In this document: piece after piece, positions 9,308-18,247 of the stretch
Position numbering within the stretch: the first letter of the stretch is position 1
Layout of the letters: each line of letters opens with the position of its first letter
Notes under the pieces: generated by a model
Databases searched by the model: none
What the model was told of the DNA's origin: nothing
The model's input: the letters and a program-made list of their open reading frames with translations, nothing else
NCBI RefSeq assembly: GCF_002161065.1
Contig: NZ_NFLV01000003.1
Span: 163,129-227,128, forward strand
Reading direction: 5' to 3'
Length of the DNA: 64,000 nucleotides
Source of the DNA: Eubacterium sp. An11
Lineage (GTDB): Bacteria > Bacillota > Clostridia > Lachnospirales > Lachnospiraceae
Position numbers and translations under genes: made by a program

Positions 9308-9371
9308 ACATTTTTCATAATCTGATACTTAAAATATTTATTAATCTGATACTTAAGATATTTATCTCGGA

Positions 9372-10562
9372 CTATTGTTCATCGCACCATTGCTGATATT
9401 CATCCAGTCTTTTTATAAAACCATCGAATTCCGGGACAGTAAAATCCAGTTCTTTATATCTGACCGGATATATTATACCTTTACTGATAAGTTGTGCTCG
9501 TATTGTTGAGATAGAAGAAACTTTTTTGTCCATATTTTTCGCTACATCAGATATAGTACAAGGCAGTTCTCCACATTTTATCATGGCAAAAATAAAAATC
9601 TTGTCCTTTTCTGAGCAGCGTTCATACCTCACCCTAAAAAAGCCCGTATCCAAAGTATCAAAAAATTCATTGATGTTATCGTCAACGTCTTTTTTATTGA
9701 TCGGACTATGATCCACATTTTGAAATACAATTTGACACAGCTGCTGAATAAAAAATGGATATCCTTTCGTAATATCCGTTATTGTATCGACAGCCTCATG
9801 TGTATAATCTATATTCATTTGCTGTGCGGGAATCTTGATGGCACGCTCTGACTGTTCCCGATTTAATGATCCAACAATTTTATACATGAACAATCTTTCG
9901 GAATATGATTTCTCGTCGGATAACATTTTATATATTTTTGGCAGTCCTGCACCAATAATCATAATCGGATATCCTAACTGGTTTGTACGATGCAATGCGG
10001 CAATCAAAGAACCTAGTTCTTTTTGTTTCATATACTGCATTTCATCGATAAAAAAGCACAATGGCGTTTTTGCTTTGTATGCTGTCTCGCCAATCGCTGT
10101 AAACACTTCTGTCATACTCTGCGTAAGATTATTTGTCTGATACAATTCTCTCTCCTGAACTGATAAAGAAAATGTATTTTCATTCGGATCAAAAGATACA
10201 ACCAATGACTTCAATGCATCCAGCGGTTTTTGAATAAGATTTTTAAACTTTTCTTTGGCGCTTACTTTTCTTAAAAATAATTGAGAACACGCAGCAATTT
10301 TTGAAATAAAATCATTGGAATCTTCTATTTCTATATATTGACAAAACACACCTTTGTCTTCCGCAATACGCTGCAGCTTATTTAATAAAACTGTTTTTCC
10401 CACACCGCGCAATCCACTAAACACGATAGATTGTGTCGGAATATTCATATTTAATGCGTCAAAAATCTGACTTACATTCTCAATTTCTTCGTCTCTTCCT
10501 GCTAAATATATTGGAGCCAGCCCTGCTCCAGGCCTGTAAGGATTGACTTTAAATTTAAACAA
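9372..10562 (-). CDS. AAA/STAND-like ATPase with C-terminal winged-helix region, function unknown
   Basis: The product has Walker A GLRGVGKT (about residues 50-57) and Walker B LCFFIDEMQ (about 169-176). A later SGKGYPFF-like segment (DITKGYPFFIQQLCQIVF) fits the archaeal-type ATPase/AAA_16 group. The C-terminus (SDVAKNMDKKVSSISTIRAQ) looks like a helix-turn-helix. An in-frame GTG lies at 10574. However, the Shine-Dalgarno sequence AGGTGGTGAT (10568-10577) ends five bases before TTG 10562, so TTG is the preferred start, giving 396 residues. The gene stands alone in an AT-rich patch with its own terminator. It could be an accessory or defence ATPase, but no partner is recognisable. Confidence 0.75.
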   Translation of the reverse strand: MFKFKVNPYRPGAGLAPIYLAGRDEEIENVSQIFDALNMNIPTQSIVFSGLRGVGKTVLLNKLQRIAEDKGVFCQYIEIEDSNDFISKIAACSQLFLRKVSAKEKFKNLIQKPLDALKSLVVSFDPNENTFSLSVQERELYQTNNLTQSMTEVFTAIGETAYKAKTPLCFFIDEMQYMKQKELGSLIAALHRTNQLGYPIMIIGAGLPKIYKMLSDEKSYSERLFMYKIVGSLNREQSERAIKIPAQQMNIDYTHEAVDTITDITKGYPFFIQQLCQIVFQNVDHSPINKKDVDDNINEFFDTLDTGFFRVRYERCSEKDKIFIFAMIKCGELPCTISDVAKNMDKKVSSISTIRAQLISKGIIYPVRYKELDFTVPEFDGFIKRLDEYQQWCDEQ

Positions 10563-10667
10563 TGATATCACCACCTTTGTACCTACTATCCCATGTTTTC
10601 ACGCATATGTCAACTAATTTAAGCTTATTCACGCATTTTTCCGTAAAAAAATCCCTATAACTTTTTA

Positions 10668-10710
10668 TAAAAAGATAAAGGCAGAAGAAAATTATTTCCT
10701 CTGCCTTCAA
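10668..10710 (-). terminator. Intrinsic terminator downstream of the hydrogenase gene
   Basis: AAGGCAGA (minus 10707-10700) and TCTGCCTT (10685-10678) enclose an A/T-rich inner stem and are followed on the minus strand by TATCTTTTTATA. Confidence 0.8.
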
Positions 10711-10746
10711 AATCAAATACATATCCGTTTTTTACCAGGAAATTTC

Positions 10747-12279
10747 CTACTCCTCTTCTCCCACCAGATGCTTCAGCTCTTTCACGCTCTCGGTCTGGTC
10801 GGCGGTCTGGTGGCTGGCTTTGCCGGCATAGTTTTTCACAAAGGCCTGAGCTTTGTTTACCGGCTGTCTGGTACCGGCGCCGGCGACACAGCCGCCCGGG
10901 CAGGCCATGCCTTCCAGAAGGTAACCCTGGTAGCGGCCGGCTTTGGCAAGGGCCATGAGTTTTTTACATTCTTTTAAACCTTCGGCGCTGGCCACCTGCA
11001 TTTTGTGTTCCGGATATTTCTCGGCGATGACATCGGCAACAGCGCGGGCCACACCGCCGGATACGGCAAAACCACGTCCGTCAGCGGAGGAGTCGTTGAC
11101 GCCTCCCGGGAGGTCTTCAATAGTGTTAAGGTCGATACCGCGGGCAGCGAAGATTCCGGTCATCTCCTCGAAGGTCAGGACAAAGTCCACTTCACTGCGG
11201 ACAGCAGGGTCCATGGCTTCCAGCTTCTTGGCAGAACATGGTCCGATGAAGACCACCTTGGAACCCGGACGGGTATGTTTGATCAGACGGGCAGTCAGAG
11301 TCATCGGGGTGAGGGCCATGGACACGCAGTCGGCGTAGTCCGGGAATTCTTTTTTCGCCATGGCAGACCAGGCCGGACAGCAGGAAGTTGCCATGAACGG
11401 CAGACGCTCCGGCACATTTTCCATGAAGTCATCGGCTTCCTGCACGGCGCAGAGGTCGGCGCCGATGGCTACCTCGAAGACATCAGTGAAGCCCAGCTGT
11501 TTGATGGCGGCACGGAGTTTTCCGGAGGTGACTTTCGGTCCGAACTGTCCCACGAAGGCCGGGGCGATGGCTGCGTAAATGTGCTCGCCGGCCTGGATAC
11601 CACGGATGACCTGGAATATCTGGGATTTGTCTGAGATGGCTCCAAACGGGCAGTTCACCAGACACATACCGCAGGAAACGCATTTATCATAGTCGATTTC
11701 CGCCTTGCCCTGTGAGTCGGAATGGATGGCGTCCATGCCGCAGGCCGCCGCGCACGGGCGTTCCTGAGTGATGATGGCGTTATAGCTGCAGGCCGTCGCA
11801 CAGCGGCCGCATTTGATACATTTATCCTGGTCGATGCTGGCTCTGCCGATGGTGCGGTCCAGATGCACCGCGTCTTTCGGGCAGACTTCCATACACGGAT
11901 GAGCGAGACAGCCCATGCAGCCCTCGGTGACGATGAGACGCTTCTCCGGGCAGGCGTTGCAGGCAAACTTGATAATATTGATCAGCGGAGGTGTGTAGTA
12001 AGTCTCCGGGCGGTCCGCTGCTTCCACGTCCTCGGATATCGGCGCCTGATTGCCGGCGTCGCGGCACGGCAGACCCATGGCAAGGCGCACTCTCTCTCCT
12101 ACGATGGCTCTCTCCAGGAATACATCGTTTCGGAAATTCGCAACGTCTCCCGGGATGATCTCGTAAGGGATTTTCTCAATATGCTTTTCCACAGACGCCT
12201 CTTCCTGATAGGCCATTTTGGCTACCTCTGTAAAAACCATATGACGGATATCCTGAATTCTTGTTTCTATTCCTCTCAT
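10747..12279 (-). CDS. [FeFe] hydrogenase, group-B-like, with N-terminal ferredoxin clusters
   Basis: From the N-terminus the protein carries a CNACPEKRLIVTEGCMGC-type cysteine cluster (107-124) and further [4Fe-4S] motifs: CIKCGRCATAC (154-164), CAAAC (176-180) and CVSCGMCLVNC (200-210). The H-cluster domain follows, with L1 TSCCPAW (298-304), L2 GPCSAKKLEA (346-355) and L3 EGMACPGGCVAGAG (456-469). Ala in TSCCPAW and the CVAGAG ending are features of group B rather than prototypical group A enzymes. The start is ATG 12279, 10 bases after AGGAGG, giving 510 residues; upstream in-frame codons lack a ribosome-binding site. The gene is monocistronic, so it probably exchanges electrons with ferredoxin. 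Confidence 0.93.
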   Translation of the reverse strand: MRGIETRIQDIRHMVFTEVAKMAYQEEASVEKHIEKIPYEIIPGDVANFRNDVFLERAIVGERVRLAMGLPCRDAGNQAPISEDVEAADRPETYYTPPLINIIKFACNACPEKRLIVTEGCMGCLAHPCMEVCPKDAVHLDRTIGRASIDQDKCIKCGRCATACSYNAIITQERPCAAACGMDAIHSDSQGKAEIDYDKCVSCGMCLVNCPFGAISDKSQIFQVIRGIQAGEHIYAAIAPAFVGQFGPKVTSGKLRAAIKQLGFTDVFEVAIGADLCAVQEADDFMENVPERLPFMATSCCPAWSAMAKKEFPDYADCVSMALTPMTLTARLIKHTRPGSKVVFIGPCSAKKLEAMDPAVRSEVDFVLTFEEMTGIFAARGIDLNTIEDLPGGVNDSSADGRGFAVSGGVARAVADVIAEKYPEHKMQVASAEGLKECKKLMALAKAGRYQGYLLEGMACPGGCVAGAGTRQPVNKAQAFVKNYAGKASHQTADQTESVKELKHLVGEEE

Positions 12280-12657
12280 ATTATTCTGTCCTCCTTTTCT
12301 TATCAGGCGTTCCTTTTCTTCATTCACATTTCGTTCCTTTGCAGAGAATGTTACCATGATCCGGCGCGCCTTATTTTTCAGCTGCTATAATAATACCCTG
12401 TTTCATGCATTTTTGAAAGCTTTTTATTGTTTATTTTTTCACATTTTTCTTCCGCAGCAGGCTTTTTTAATGCCATACCGTTATGACTGAGAAACTATTT
12501 TCTCAGAATATATTTTATAAGAAGAAATATAATAATCTCCCGGGGGTCGGATTTTGTGCATTCTGCTAATTGATGATTAATTTTCAGAAGTATATAATAG
12601 ACAAGACTTTATTATATACGATAAAAACATATCTTACAATGATTATGGAGAACTCAC
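12280..12657. other. Intergenic region between the divergent hydrogenase and PAP2 genes, with a 10-bp palindrome
   Basis: No gene is seen in these 378 bases. The clearest element is GTATATAATA (12590-12599) and its exact inverted copy TATTATATAC (12610-12619), separated by ten bases. It lies 39 bases before the PAP2 start codon and could be an operator or an AT-rich hairpin. The promoters of both flanking genes must lie here, but no strong -35/-10 pair stands out. Confidence 0.5.
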
Positions 12658-13158
12658 ATGCATTCTGAATTTTACGAAAAAATAATGCGCCCCTTCCGGA
12701 CGCACCCACAATATGTTTCTGTTTTAAATCTTTTCAACCGCTTCCTCACCCTGGCGGGTTTTCTTTTATATCCGGTTCTGCTGGGCTGGACTGCAGTTCT
12801 GGAGGATAAACGCTTTTTCGCGTTTTTGTTCGTCCCGGCCTTTTTCTTTCTGGCCATGAGCCGGATCCGGAAAATCCTCAACAGTCCCCGGCCATATGAA
12901 GTATATGACATGGAACCGCTGATTGCCAGAGACGGCGGCGGACAGTCTTTTCCCAGCCGCCATGTATTTTCTATCTTTCTGATCGGCACCCTCTGGTGCG
13001 GCGTACTTCTGCCTGTCGGTATACTCCTTCTTCTGTGCGGCGTACTGCTGGCCCTGATCCGCGTCGTGGCGGGTGTACATTTTCCAAAAGATGTTCTCTG
13101 GGGAGCAGCCCTCGGACTTCTCTGCGGAGCAGCTGCTCTGTTTATCAGCACGCTCTGA
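12658..13158 (+). CDS. PAP2-superfamily membrane phosphatase
   Basis: The 166-residue product has about five hydrophobic segments. It carries the three-part PAP2 signature: RKILNSPRP (K...RP), SFPSRHVFS (the PSGH motif with Arg for Gly) and RVVAGVHFPKDV (R...H...D). These residues form the vanadium-chloroperoxidase-type phosphatase site facing the outer side of the membrane. Likely substrates are lipid phosphates or undecaprenyl diphosphate. ATG 12658 is preceded by GGAGAACTCAC. It runs convergently toward the c-di-GMP gene with only 37 bases between them. Confidence 0.85.
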   Translation: MHSEFYEKIMRPFRTHPQYVSVLNLFNRFLTLAGFLLYPVLLGWTAVLEDKRFFAFLFVPAFFFLAMSRIRKILNSPRPYEVYDMEPLIARDGGGQSFPSRHVFSIFLIGTLWCGVLLPVGILLLLCGVLLALIRVVAGVHFPKDVLWGAALGLLCGAAALFISTL

Positions 13159-13195
13159 CCTCTGCCCTTATGGAAACCTTCGCAGAGATTGACGT

Positions 13196-15424
13196 TCACA
13201 TTTTTTTCTTTTTATTTTCATACATGCGGGAGTCTGCCCGGCTTATCATGGTATTGAGAAAACTTTTGGTTTTTTCAAAATCTTCAGTATAGGATATTCC
13301 AAAATCTGCCGTGATATGTCTGGATCCCTTCTCTCCATAGACAATCTGCGCCAGCAGTGTGCAGATTTCTTCCATCCGGCTGTAGACACGCTTTTCCGGA
13401 CAGTTCAGGAATATCACCAGAAATTCATCGCCGCCATAGCGGATAACGGAATCACTGTCCCTCACCGAAGTCTTCAGCACAGAGGCCACCTTTACCAGCA
13501 CTTCGTCCCCTTCCAGATGGCCATAGGTGTCATTGATTTCTTTAAAACTACGGATATCCATGAGAATCATCGCCACACTCCGCAGCTCTTCCCCCGGACG
13601 CATCCGGTCCAGGAACATCCATTCATTGAGAAACCGTCGATTATACAGCCCTGTCAGCTCATCGGCATATATTTTTTCATAAATATCCTGCGACATATAC
13701 ACGGCGTTTTGCTGCTGCAATGTCAGATCCTCAATATCCGGATTCTTCTCAATGAGCGGTATGATTTTTTCTTCGTATTCTGAAACAGGCATCGGACGCG
13801 AAAAATAATAGCCCTGCACATAATCGCACTGGATTCTCTTTAAAAAATCAAACTGTTCTTCTGTCTCCACGCCCTCGGCGATCACTTTAAGGCGAAGCCA
13901 TTTTGCCATGGAAACTACTGAAGACAGGATCCTCTTGCTCTTAAAATCATCCGAGTGAGAAAACAGGAACTTCATATCCAGTTTCAGGTAATCCACCTGA
14001 ATGTCCTTTAAAGTATTCAAGGAAGAAAAACCGCTGCCAAAATCATCCATCATAATCCGGAACCCCCTTTTCCGAAGTTCACAGATCATGTTGTTGACAA
14101 AATCCGGATTATCCATATAGGCACTCTCTGTCAGTTCCAGCTGCAGCAGTCCCGGAGAAATATCGTATTTTCTTACCAGACGGGTAAGTTTATCCGGAAG
14201 ACCGGCATTGGAACAGTCCACTCTGGACATATTCACTGAAATCGGCGCCGGAGTCAATCCCTGATCTTTCCATTTTTTTATGTACTGGCAAACCTTCTCC
14301 CAGACATAATAGTCAAGCTTCTCGATAAAACCGTTTTTTTCGAGAACCGGGATAAACTGTGCGGGAGCAATGAGCCCCTTTTTCGGGTGATTCCACCGAA
14401 TCAGCGCTTCCGCTCCATAGGGAAGCTGCGTGTATCCGTCATATTTTGGCTGAAAGTAGATGACGAACTCTTCCTTCTCCAGAGCCGGCCGCATGTCATT
14501 AAACACTTCCTGTTCCTGCATGATCTGCTGTCCCAGCTTTTCATCATAAATGCCAACATAATCCTGATAACGGTTTTTTATCTTGCGGTTGGCCATGGTG
14601 GCTAAAATAAACATATTCTCCACCGGCGTACTGTTATCCTCAATGCGGTAAATACCAAAAGACGGCTCCAGAGCGAAGCTGGTACTGTAGCTTAAAATCT
14701 TCTGAATCAGAAAATAAACCATGTTTTCACAGTTTCTTCTTTCATATGGAATGCAGATACCGAAAATATCCGACTCAATTCTTCCAAAGGCACAATACGG
14801 ATACCAGCCGGAAATTTTCCGGAGAAGATCTGCCATGAAACACAGAATGCGATTGCCGCCTTCTTCTCCCCAGTAAGAATTGATCAGACGGAACCGTTTG
14901 ATATCCATACGGATAAATACAAAAGGCTCTGTTGGATATTTCCTGAGCATTTCTTCCGTCTTTTTAAAAAACTGCACACGGTTATAAAGTCCTGTCACCG
15001 AATCATGCTCTGCCATATGTTTCATTTGCTTCAAATATCCCATACGGCTTCTGGCAATGGCATTTTTCAGGCGGGTCATGAGAATCCGCTCTTTATACGG
15101 CTTGATAATAAAATCCCATGCTCCCAGTTCCAGGGTGCGCTCTTCCGTGGAGATATCATTATCTCCGGTCATGGCTATAATGGGAATACTATCCCAGGAA
15201 GACCCCTTGATTTTTCTCAGAAACTCATAACCATCCATAACAGGCATAACGATATCCAGAAGTATGGCGATAATCTCCTCGTTCTTTTGTTCAAGAATCT
15301 TCCATGCCTCCGCACCATTTTCCGCCTCCAGCACGTCATAATCTTTTTGAATCATATAGCGCAGAATGGTTCTGTTGATTTTCTGATCCTCCACTATCAA
15401 TATAGTATTCCTATCTTCCTTCAT
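13196..15424 (-). CDS. Response-regulator c-di-GMP protein: REC, degenerate GGDEF, EAL, GGDEF
   Basis: Residues ~1-125 form a receiver domain (ILIVEDQKINR, LLDIVMPVMDGYEF with the phosphoacceptor Asp, and IIKPYKE). A first GGDEF-like domain has RIESDIF in place of GGDEF and is probably inactive. The EAL domain looks complete (GAEALIRW, DDFGSG, LKLDMKF, EGVET, QGYYFSRP), suggesting phosphodiesterase activity. The C-terminal domain has an intact RYGGDEFLV and could be a diguanylate cyclase. GTG 15430 opens the frame, but ATG 15424, six bases after GGGGTG, is the likely start. No cognate histidine kinase is adjacent. Confidence 0.93.
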   Translation of the reverse strand: MKEDRNTILIVEDQKINRTILRYMIQKDYDVLEAENGAEAWKILEQKNEEIIAILLDIVMPVMDGYEFLRKIKGSSWDSIPIIAMTGDNDISTEERTLELGAWDFIIKPYKERILMTRLKNAIARSRMGYLKQMKHMAEHDSVTGLYNRVQFFKKTEEMLRKYPTEPFVFIRMDIKRFRLINSYWGEEGGNRILCFMADLLRKISGWYPYCAFGRIESDIFGICIPYERRNCENMVYFLIQKILSYSTSFALEPSFGIYRIEDNSTPVENMFILATMANRKIKNRYQDYVGIYDEKLGQQIMQEQEVFNDMRPALEKEEFVIYFQPKYDGYTQLPYGAEALIRWNHPKKGLIAPAQFIPVLEKNGFIEKLDYYVWEKVCQYIKKWKDQGLTPAPISVNMSRVDCSNAGLPDKLTRLVRKYDISPGLLQLELTESAYMDNPDFVNNMICELRKRGFRIMMDDFGSGFSSLNTLKDIQVDYLKLDMKFLFSHSDDFKSKRILSSVVSMAKWLRLKVIAEGVETEEQFDFLKRIQCDYVQGYYFSRPMPVSEYEEKIIPLIEKNPDIEDLTLQQQNAVYMSQDIYEKIYADELTGLYNRRFLNEWMFLDRMRPGEELRSVAMILMDIRSFKEINDTYGHLEGDEVLVKVASVLKTSVRDSDSVIRYGGDEFLVIFLNCPEKRVYSRMEEICTLLAQIVYGEKGSRHITADFGISYTEDFEKTKSFLNTMISRADSRMYENKKKKM

Positions 15425-15440
15425 TCCCACACCCCATTAT

Positions 15441-15475
15441 AAAAAAAAGGTGCTGTAGTCATACAACACCTTTCT
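15441..15475 (-). terminator. Intrinsic terminator of the ispH-rpsA gene
   Basis: On the minus strand AAAGGTGTTGTA, a 4-base loop and TACAGCACCTTT form a 12-bp stem followed by a T run of about eight bases (15441-15448). Confidence 0.9.
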
Positions 15476-15489
15476 TAATTACAGATTGA

Positions 15490-17382
15490 TTAGTCTTCTT
15501 TTGGAGTATCCAGAGCTTTGATACTCAGGCTGATTTTTCTCTCATCTTTCTTGAAATCTACAACCTTAGCAGTGATTTCCTCACCAACCTTTAATACATC
15601 GGAAGGCTTCTCGATATGCTCTTTTGCAATCTGAGAAACGTGAAGAAGAGCGTCAACGCCCGGCTCCAGCTCAATAAACGCACCGAAATCTGTCATACGG
15701 GCAACCTTGCCGGTTACGACATTGCCGACAGCGTATTTTTCATCTGCAGTAAGCCAAGGATTTGTCTCCGGGAACTTCAGAGATAACGCAATCTTCTCAC
15801 CCTGGATGTCTTTGATAAGAACCTTAACCTGCTCGCCTACAGTGAAGACCTTCTTTGGATTCTCCACACGACCCCAGCTCATCTCAGAGATGTGCAGAAG
15901 TCCGTCAGCGCCGCCCAGATCAATGAACGCACCGAAATCTGTGACATTCTTTACAGTTCCTTCCACTGTCATGCCCGGCTCGATTCTTGCAAATAATGCT
16001 TCCTGTTTTGCTTTTTTCTCAGCAACCAGAAGCTGTTTGCGGTCACCGATGATTCTTCTCTTGCGAGGATTGAACTCAGTGATCACAAATTCGATCTCCT
16101 GACCGTCATATTTCTTTAAGTTCTTCTCATAAGTATCAGATACGAGGCTTGCCGGGATGAATACTCTTGTATCTTCCACAACAACACTTAAACCACCGTC
16201 TAATACTTTGGCAACTTTTGCCTTTAACACTTCTTTGTTATTGAAGGCTTCCTCTAATCTCTTGTTGCCTTTCTCGGCTTTCAGTCTCTTGTAAGTTAAG
16301 AGAACCTGTCCCTCGCCGTCATTCACTTTCAGAACCTTAGCCTCCATCTCATCGCCAACCTTGGCAACTGTGGTCAGGTCTAAGTTCTGGTCGTTGGAAT
16401 ATTCGTTTCTTGTAATGATACCGTCAGATTTATATCCAATATTTAAGATGATCTCATCCTCTTTTACATCGATAATAGTACCCTGAACAACCTCTCCATT
16501 TCTGATTGTCTTAAAACTTTCTTCCAGCATCTGGTCAAAACTCATTTCCGCCATGCTTTCATGAACCTCCTTGATAATATTGTTTGGGGTCGATGCCCCT
16601 GCAGTAATACCGAGTATCCCGATATTATGAAAATCCTCCATATTCAAATCATTTTTTGTTTGTATATAAAAAGTATTACTACATTCTTTTTTACTTATCT
16701 CAAAAAGTTTTTGAGTGTTCGAACTGTGTCTGCCGCCGATGACGATCATCGCGTCGGAACGCATAGCCAGTTCTCTGGTCTCCTTCTGCCGCTCCTCCGT
16801 GGCATTACAAATCGTATTAAAAACATTTATATCATAACCCTTTTCTGAGATAATTTCAACTAGATATTGAAACTTATTGTAGTTAAATGTCGTCTGTGAT
16901 ACAATAGATAGTTTTGTATCCGCATCAACTGCAATCGCTTCTGCCTGCTCCCGATTCTCAATGACAATCGGCCTGATATGGCACCAGCCCATGATCCCTT
17001 CCACTTCCGGATGATGGTTGTTGCCCACAATAATAACTACTCTGCCTTCCCTGCTCTCTCTCTCCACAATCCGGTGAATCTTCCGGACAAAAGGACAGGT
17101 TGCATCGACCAGATCGAGACCTGCTTCTGCAATCTCATCGTAAATCGCCTTAGGTACTCCATGGGAACGGATGATGATGGTTCCTTCTCCTAAGGAACGA
17201 AACTCCCTGCTGTCGTAGATAACTCCGACTCCCTGCCTCTCAAGGTCAGCCACAACTTCATCGTTGTGAATGATGGGGCCATAAGTATAAACATTCTTCT
17301 TTCCAGATTCTTTATAAACTGTATCGACAGCTCTTCGAACCCCAAAACAAAAGCCAGCAGACTTTGCTATATTGATTTCCAT
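15490..17382 (-). CDS. ispH: Fused 4-hydroxy-3-methylbut-2-enyl diphosphate reductase / S1 RNA-binding protein
   Basis: Residues ~1-285 are IspH, the last enzyme of the MEP isoprenoid pathway. They include KSAGFCFGVRRAVD with a cluster Cys, DATCPFV and ITAGASTP. The rest (~300-630) contains four S1 repeats like those of ribosomal protein S1, for example GMTVEGTVKNVTDFGAFIDL and GNVVTGKVARMTDFGAFIEL. This IspH-S1 fusion is well known in Clostridia. ATG 17382 has GGAG upstream, and cmk ends three bases before it, so the two are cotranscribed. The last S1 domains should bind RNA. Confidence 0.97.
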   Translation of the reverse strand: MEINIAKSAGFCFGVRRAVDTVYKESGKKNVYTYGPIIHNDEVVADLERQGVGVIYDSREFRSLGEGTIIIRSHGVPKAIYDEIAEAGLDLVDATCPFVRKIHRIVERESREGRVVIIVGNNHHPEVEGIMGWCHIRPIVIENREQAEAIAVDADTKLSIVSQTTFNYNKFQYLVEIISEKGYDINVFNTICNATEERQKETRELAMRSDAMIVIGGRHSSNTQKLFEISKKECSNTFYIQTKNDLNMEDFHNIGILGITAGASTPNNIIKEVHESMAEMSFDQMLEESFKTIRNGEVVQGTIIDVKEDEIILNIGYKSDGIITRNEYSNDQNLDLTTVAKVGDEMEAKVLKVNDGEGQVLLTYKRLKAEKGNKRLEEAFNNKEVLKAKVAKVLDGGLSVVVEDTRVFIPASLVSDTYEKNLKKYDGQEIEFVITEFNPRKRRIIGDRKQLLVAEKKAKQEALFARIEPGMTVEGTVKNVTDFGAFIDLGGADGLLHISEMSWGRVENPKKVFTVGEQVKVLIKDIQGEKIALSLKFPETNPWLTADEKYAVGNVVTGKVARMTDFGAFIELEPGVDALLHVSQIAKEHIEKPSDVLKVGEEITAKVVDFKKDERKISLSIKALDTPKED

Positions 17383-17385
17383 TCT

Positions 17386-18063
17386 TTACTCCGGCAAAAT
17401 TATTTTATTATATTCGGCAATCACCGTGTCGACCACCTCGTCGATGGACATGTCTGAGGAATCCACCAGCACGGCGTCGTCCGCCTTCTTAAGCGGGGCA
17501 ATCTCCCGGTTCATATCCTGCTTGTCCCTCTCTATGATATCTTTCTCTATCTGAGACAGATCACAATCTGTCCCCTTCGCCCGCAGCTCATCGTAGCGTC
17601 TCTTCGCCCGGACAGCCGGCGAGGCGGTGAGATAAATCTTGAGGGATGCATCCGGAAGCACGTTGGTCCCGATATCTCTGCCATCCATCAAAATGCTGGA
17701 TGTGAGGGCCATATTCCTCTGCAGATCAAGCAGAGCAGCTCTCACGGCAGGAATCGCCGCTGTAAGGGATGCCATCTTGCCAACCTCTTCTGTGCGGATA
17801 AACGGTGTCACATTCTCACCATTCAGAAAAACCTGCTGCTTCCCTTCCTCGTCATACCCGAGACTCACCTGTATCTTCGGACACTCCGCGGAAATCTTCT
17901 CCGTGTCATGACCGTCAATCCCTTTTCGAAGAAAATAAAGGGCAATCGCCCGGTACATGGCGCCGGTATCCACATATATAAAATGAATCTTCTTCGCAAT
18001 CTCTTTCGCAATGGTACTCTTCCCGGCACCTGCCGGACCATCAATCGCAATACTGTAATACAT
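17386..18063 (-). CDS. cmk: Cytidylate kinase
   Basis: The enzyme phosphorylates CMP/dCMP with ATP. The 225-residue product starts IAIDGPAGAGKSTIAK with the P-loop at the N-terminus. DTGAMYRA, the CMP-binding region DGRDIGTNVLPDA and LTASPAVRAKRR follow. ATG 18063 follows AGGAGG. It sits between the HI0933-like gene and ispH, a standard Clostridia order. Confidence 0.96.
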   Translation of the reverse strand: MYYSIAIDGPAGAGKSTIAKEIAKKIHFIYVDTGAMYRAIALYFLRKGIDGHDTEKISAECPKIQVSLGYDEEGKQQVFLNGENVTPFIRTEEVGKMASLTAAIPAVRAALLDLQRNMALTSSILMDGRDIGTNVLPDASLKIYLTASPAVRAKRRYDELRAKGTDCDLSQIEKDIIERDKQDMNREIAPLKKADDAVLVDSSDMSIDEVVDTVIAEYNKIILPE

Positions 18064-18247
18064 GGATACTGCCTCCTGTCTCTGGTATTCATCTGTTCTA
18101 TGTCTACTGACACAGCATTGCCTACACTAAACCATTCTAACACAAACGAAACAAAAAAGGAACCCCTTTTTTACGCAAAAAATTCCCTAAAATATTCTGG
18201 CTGTCAATCAGTCTCCGGAAAACTGTTCGTCTTTTTCCCGTAAAACA

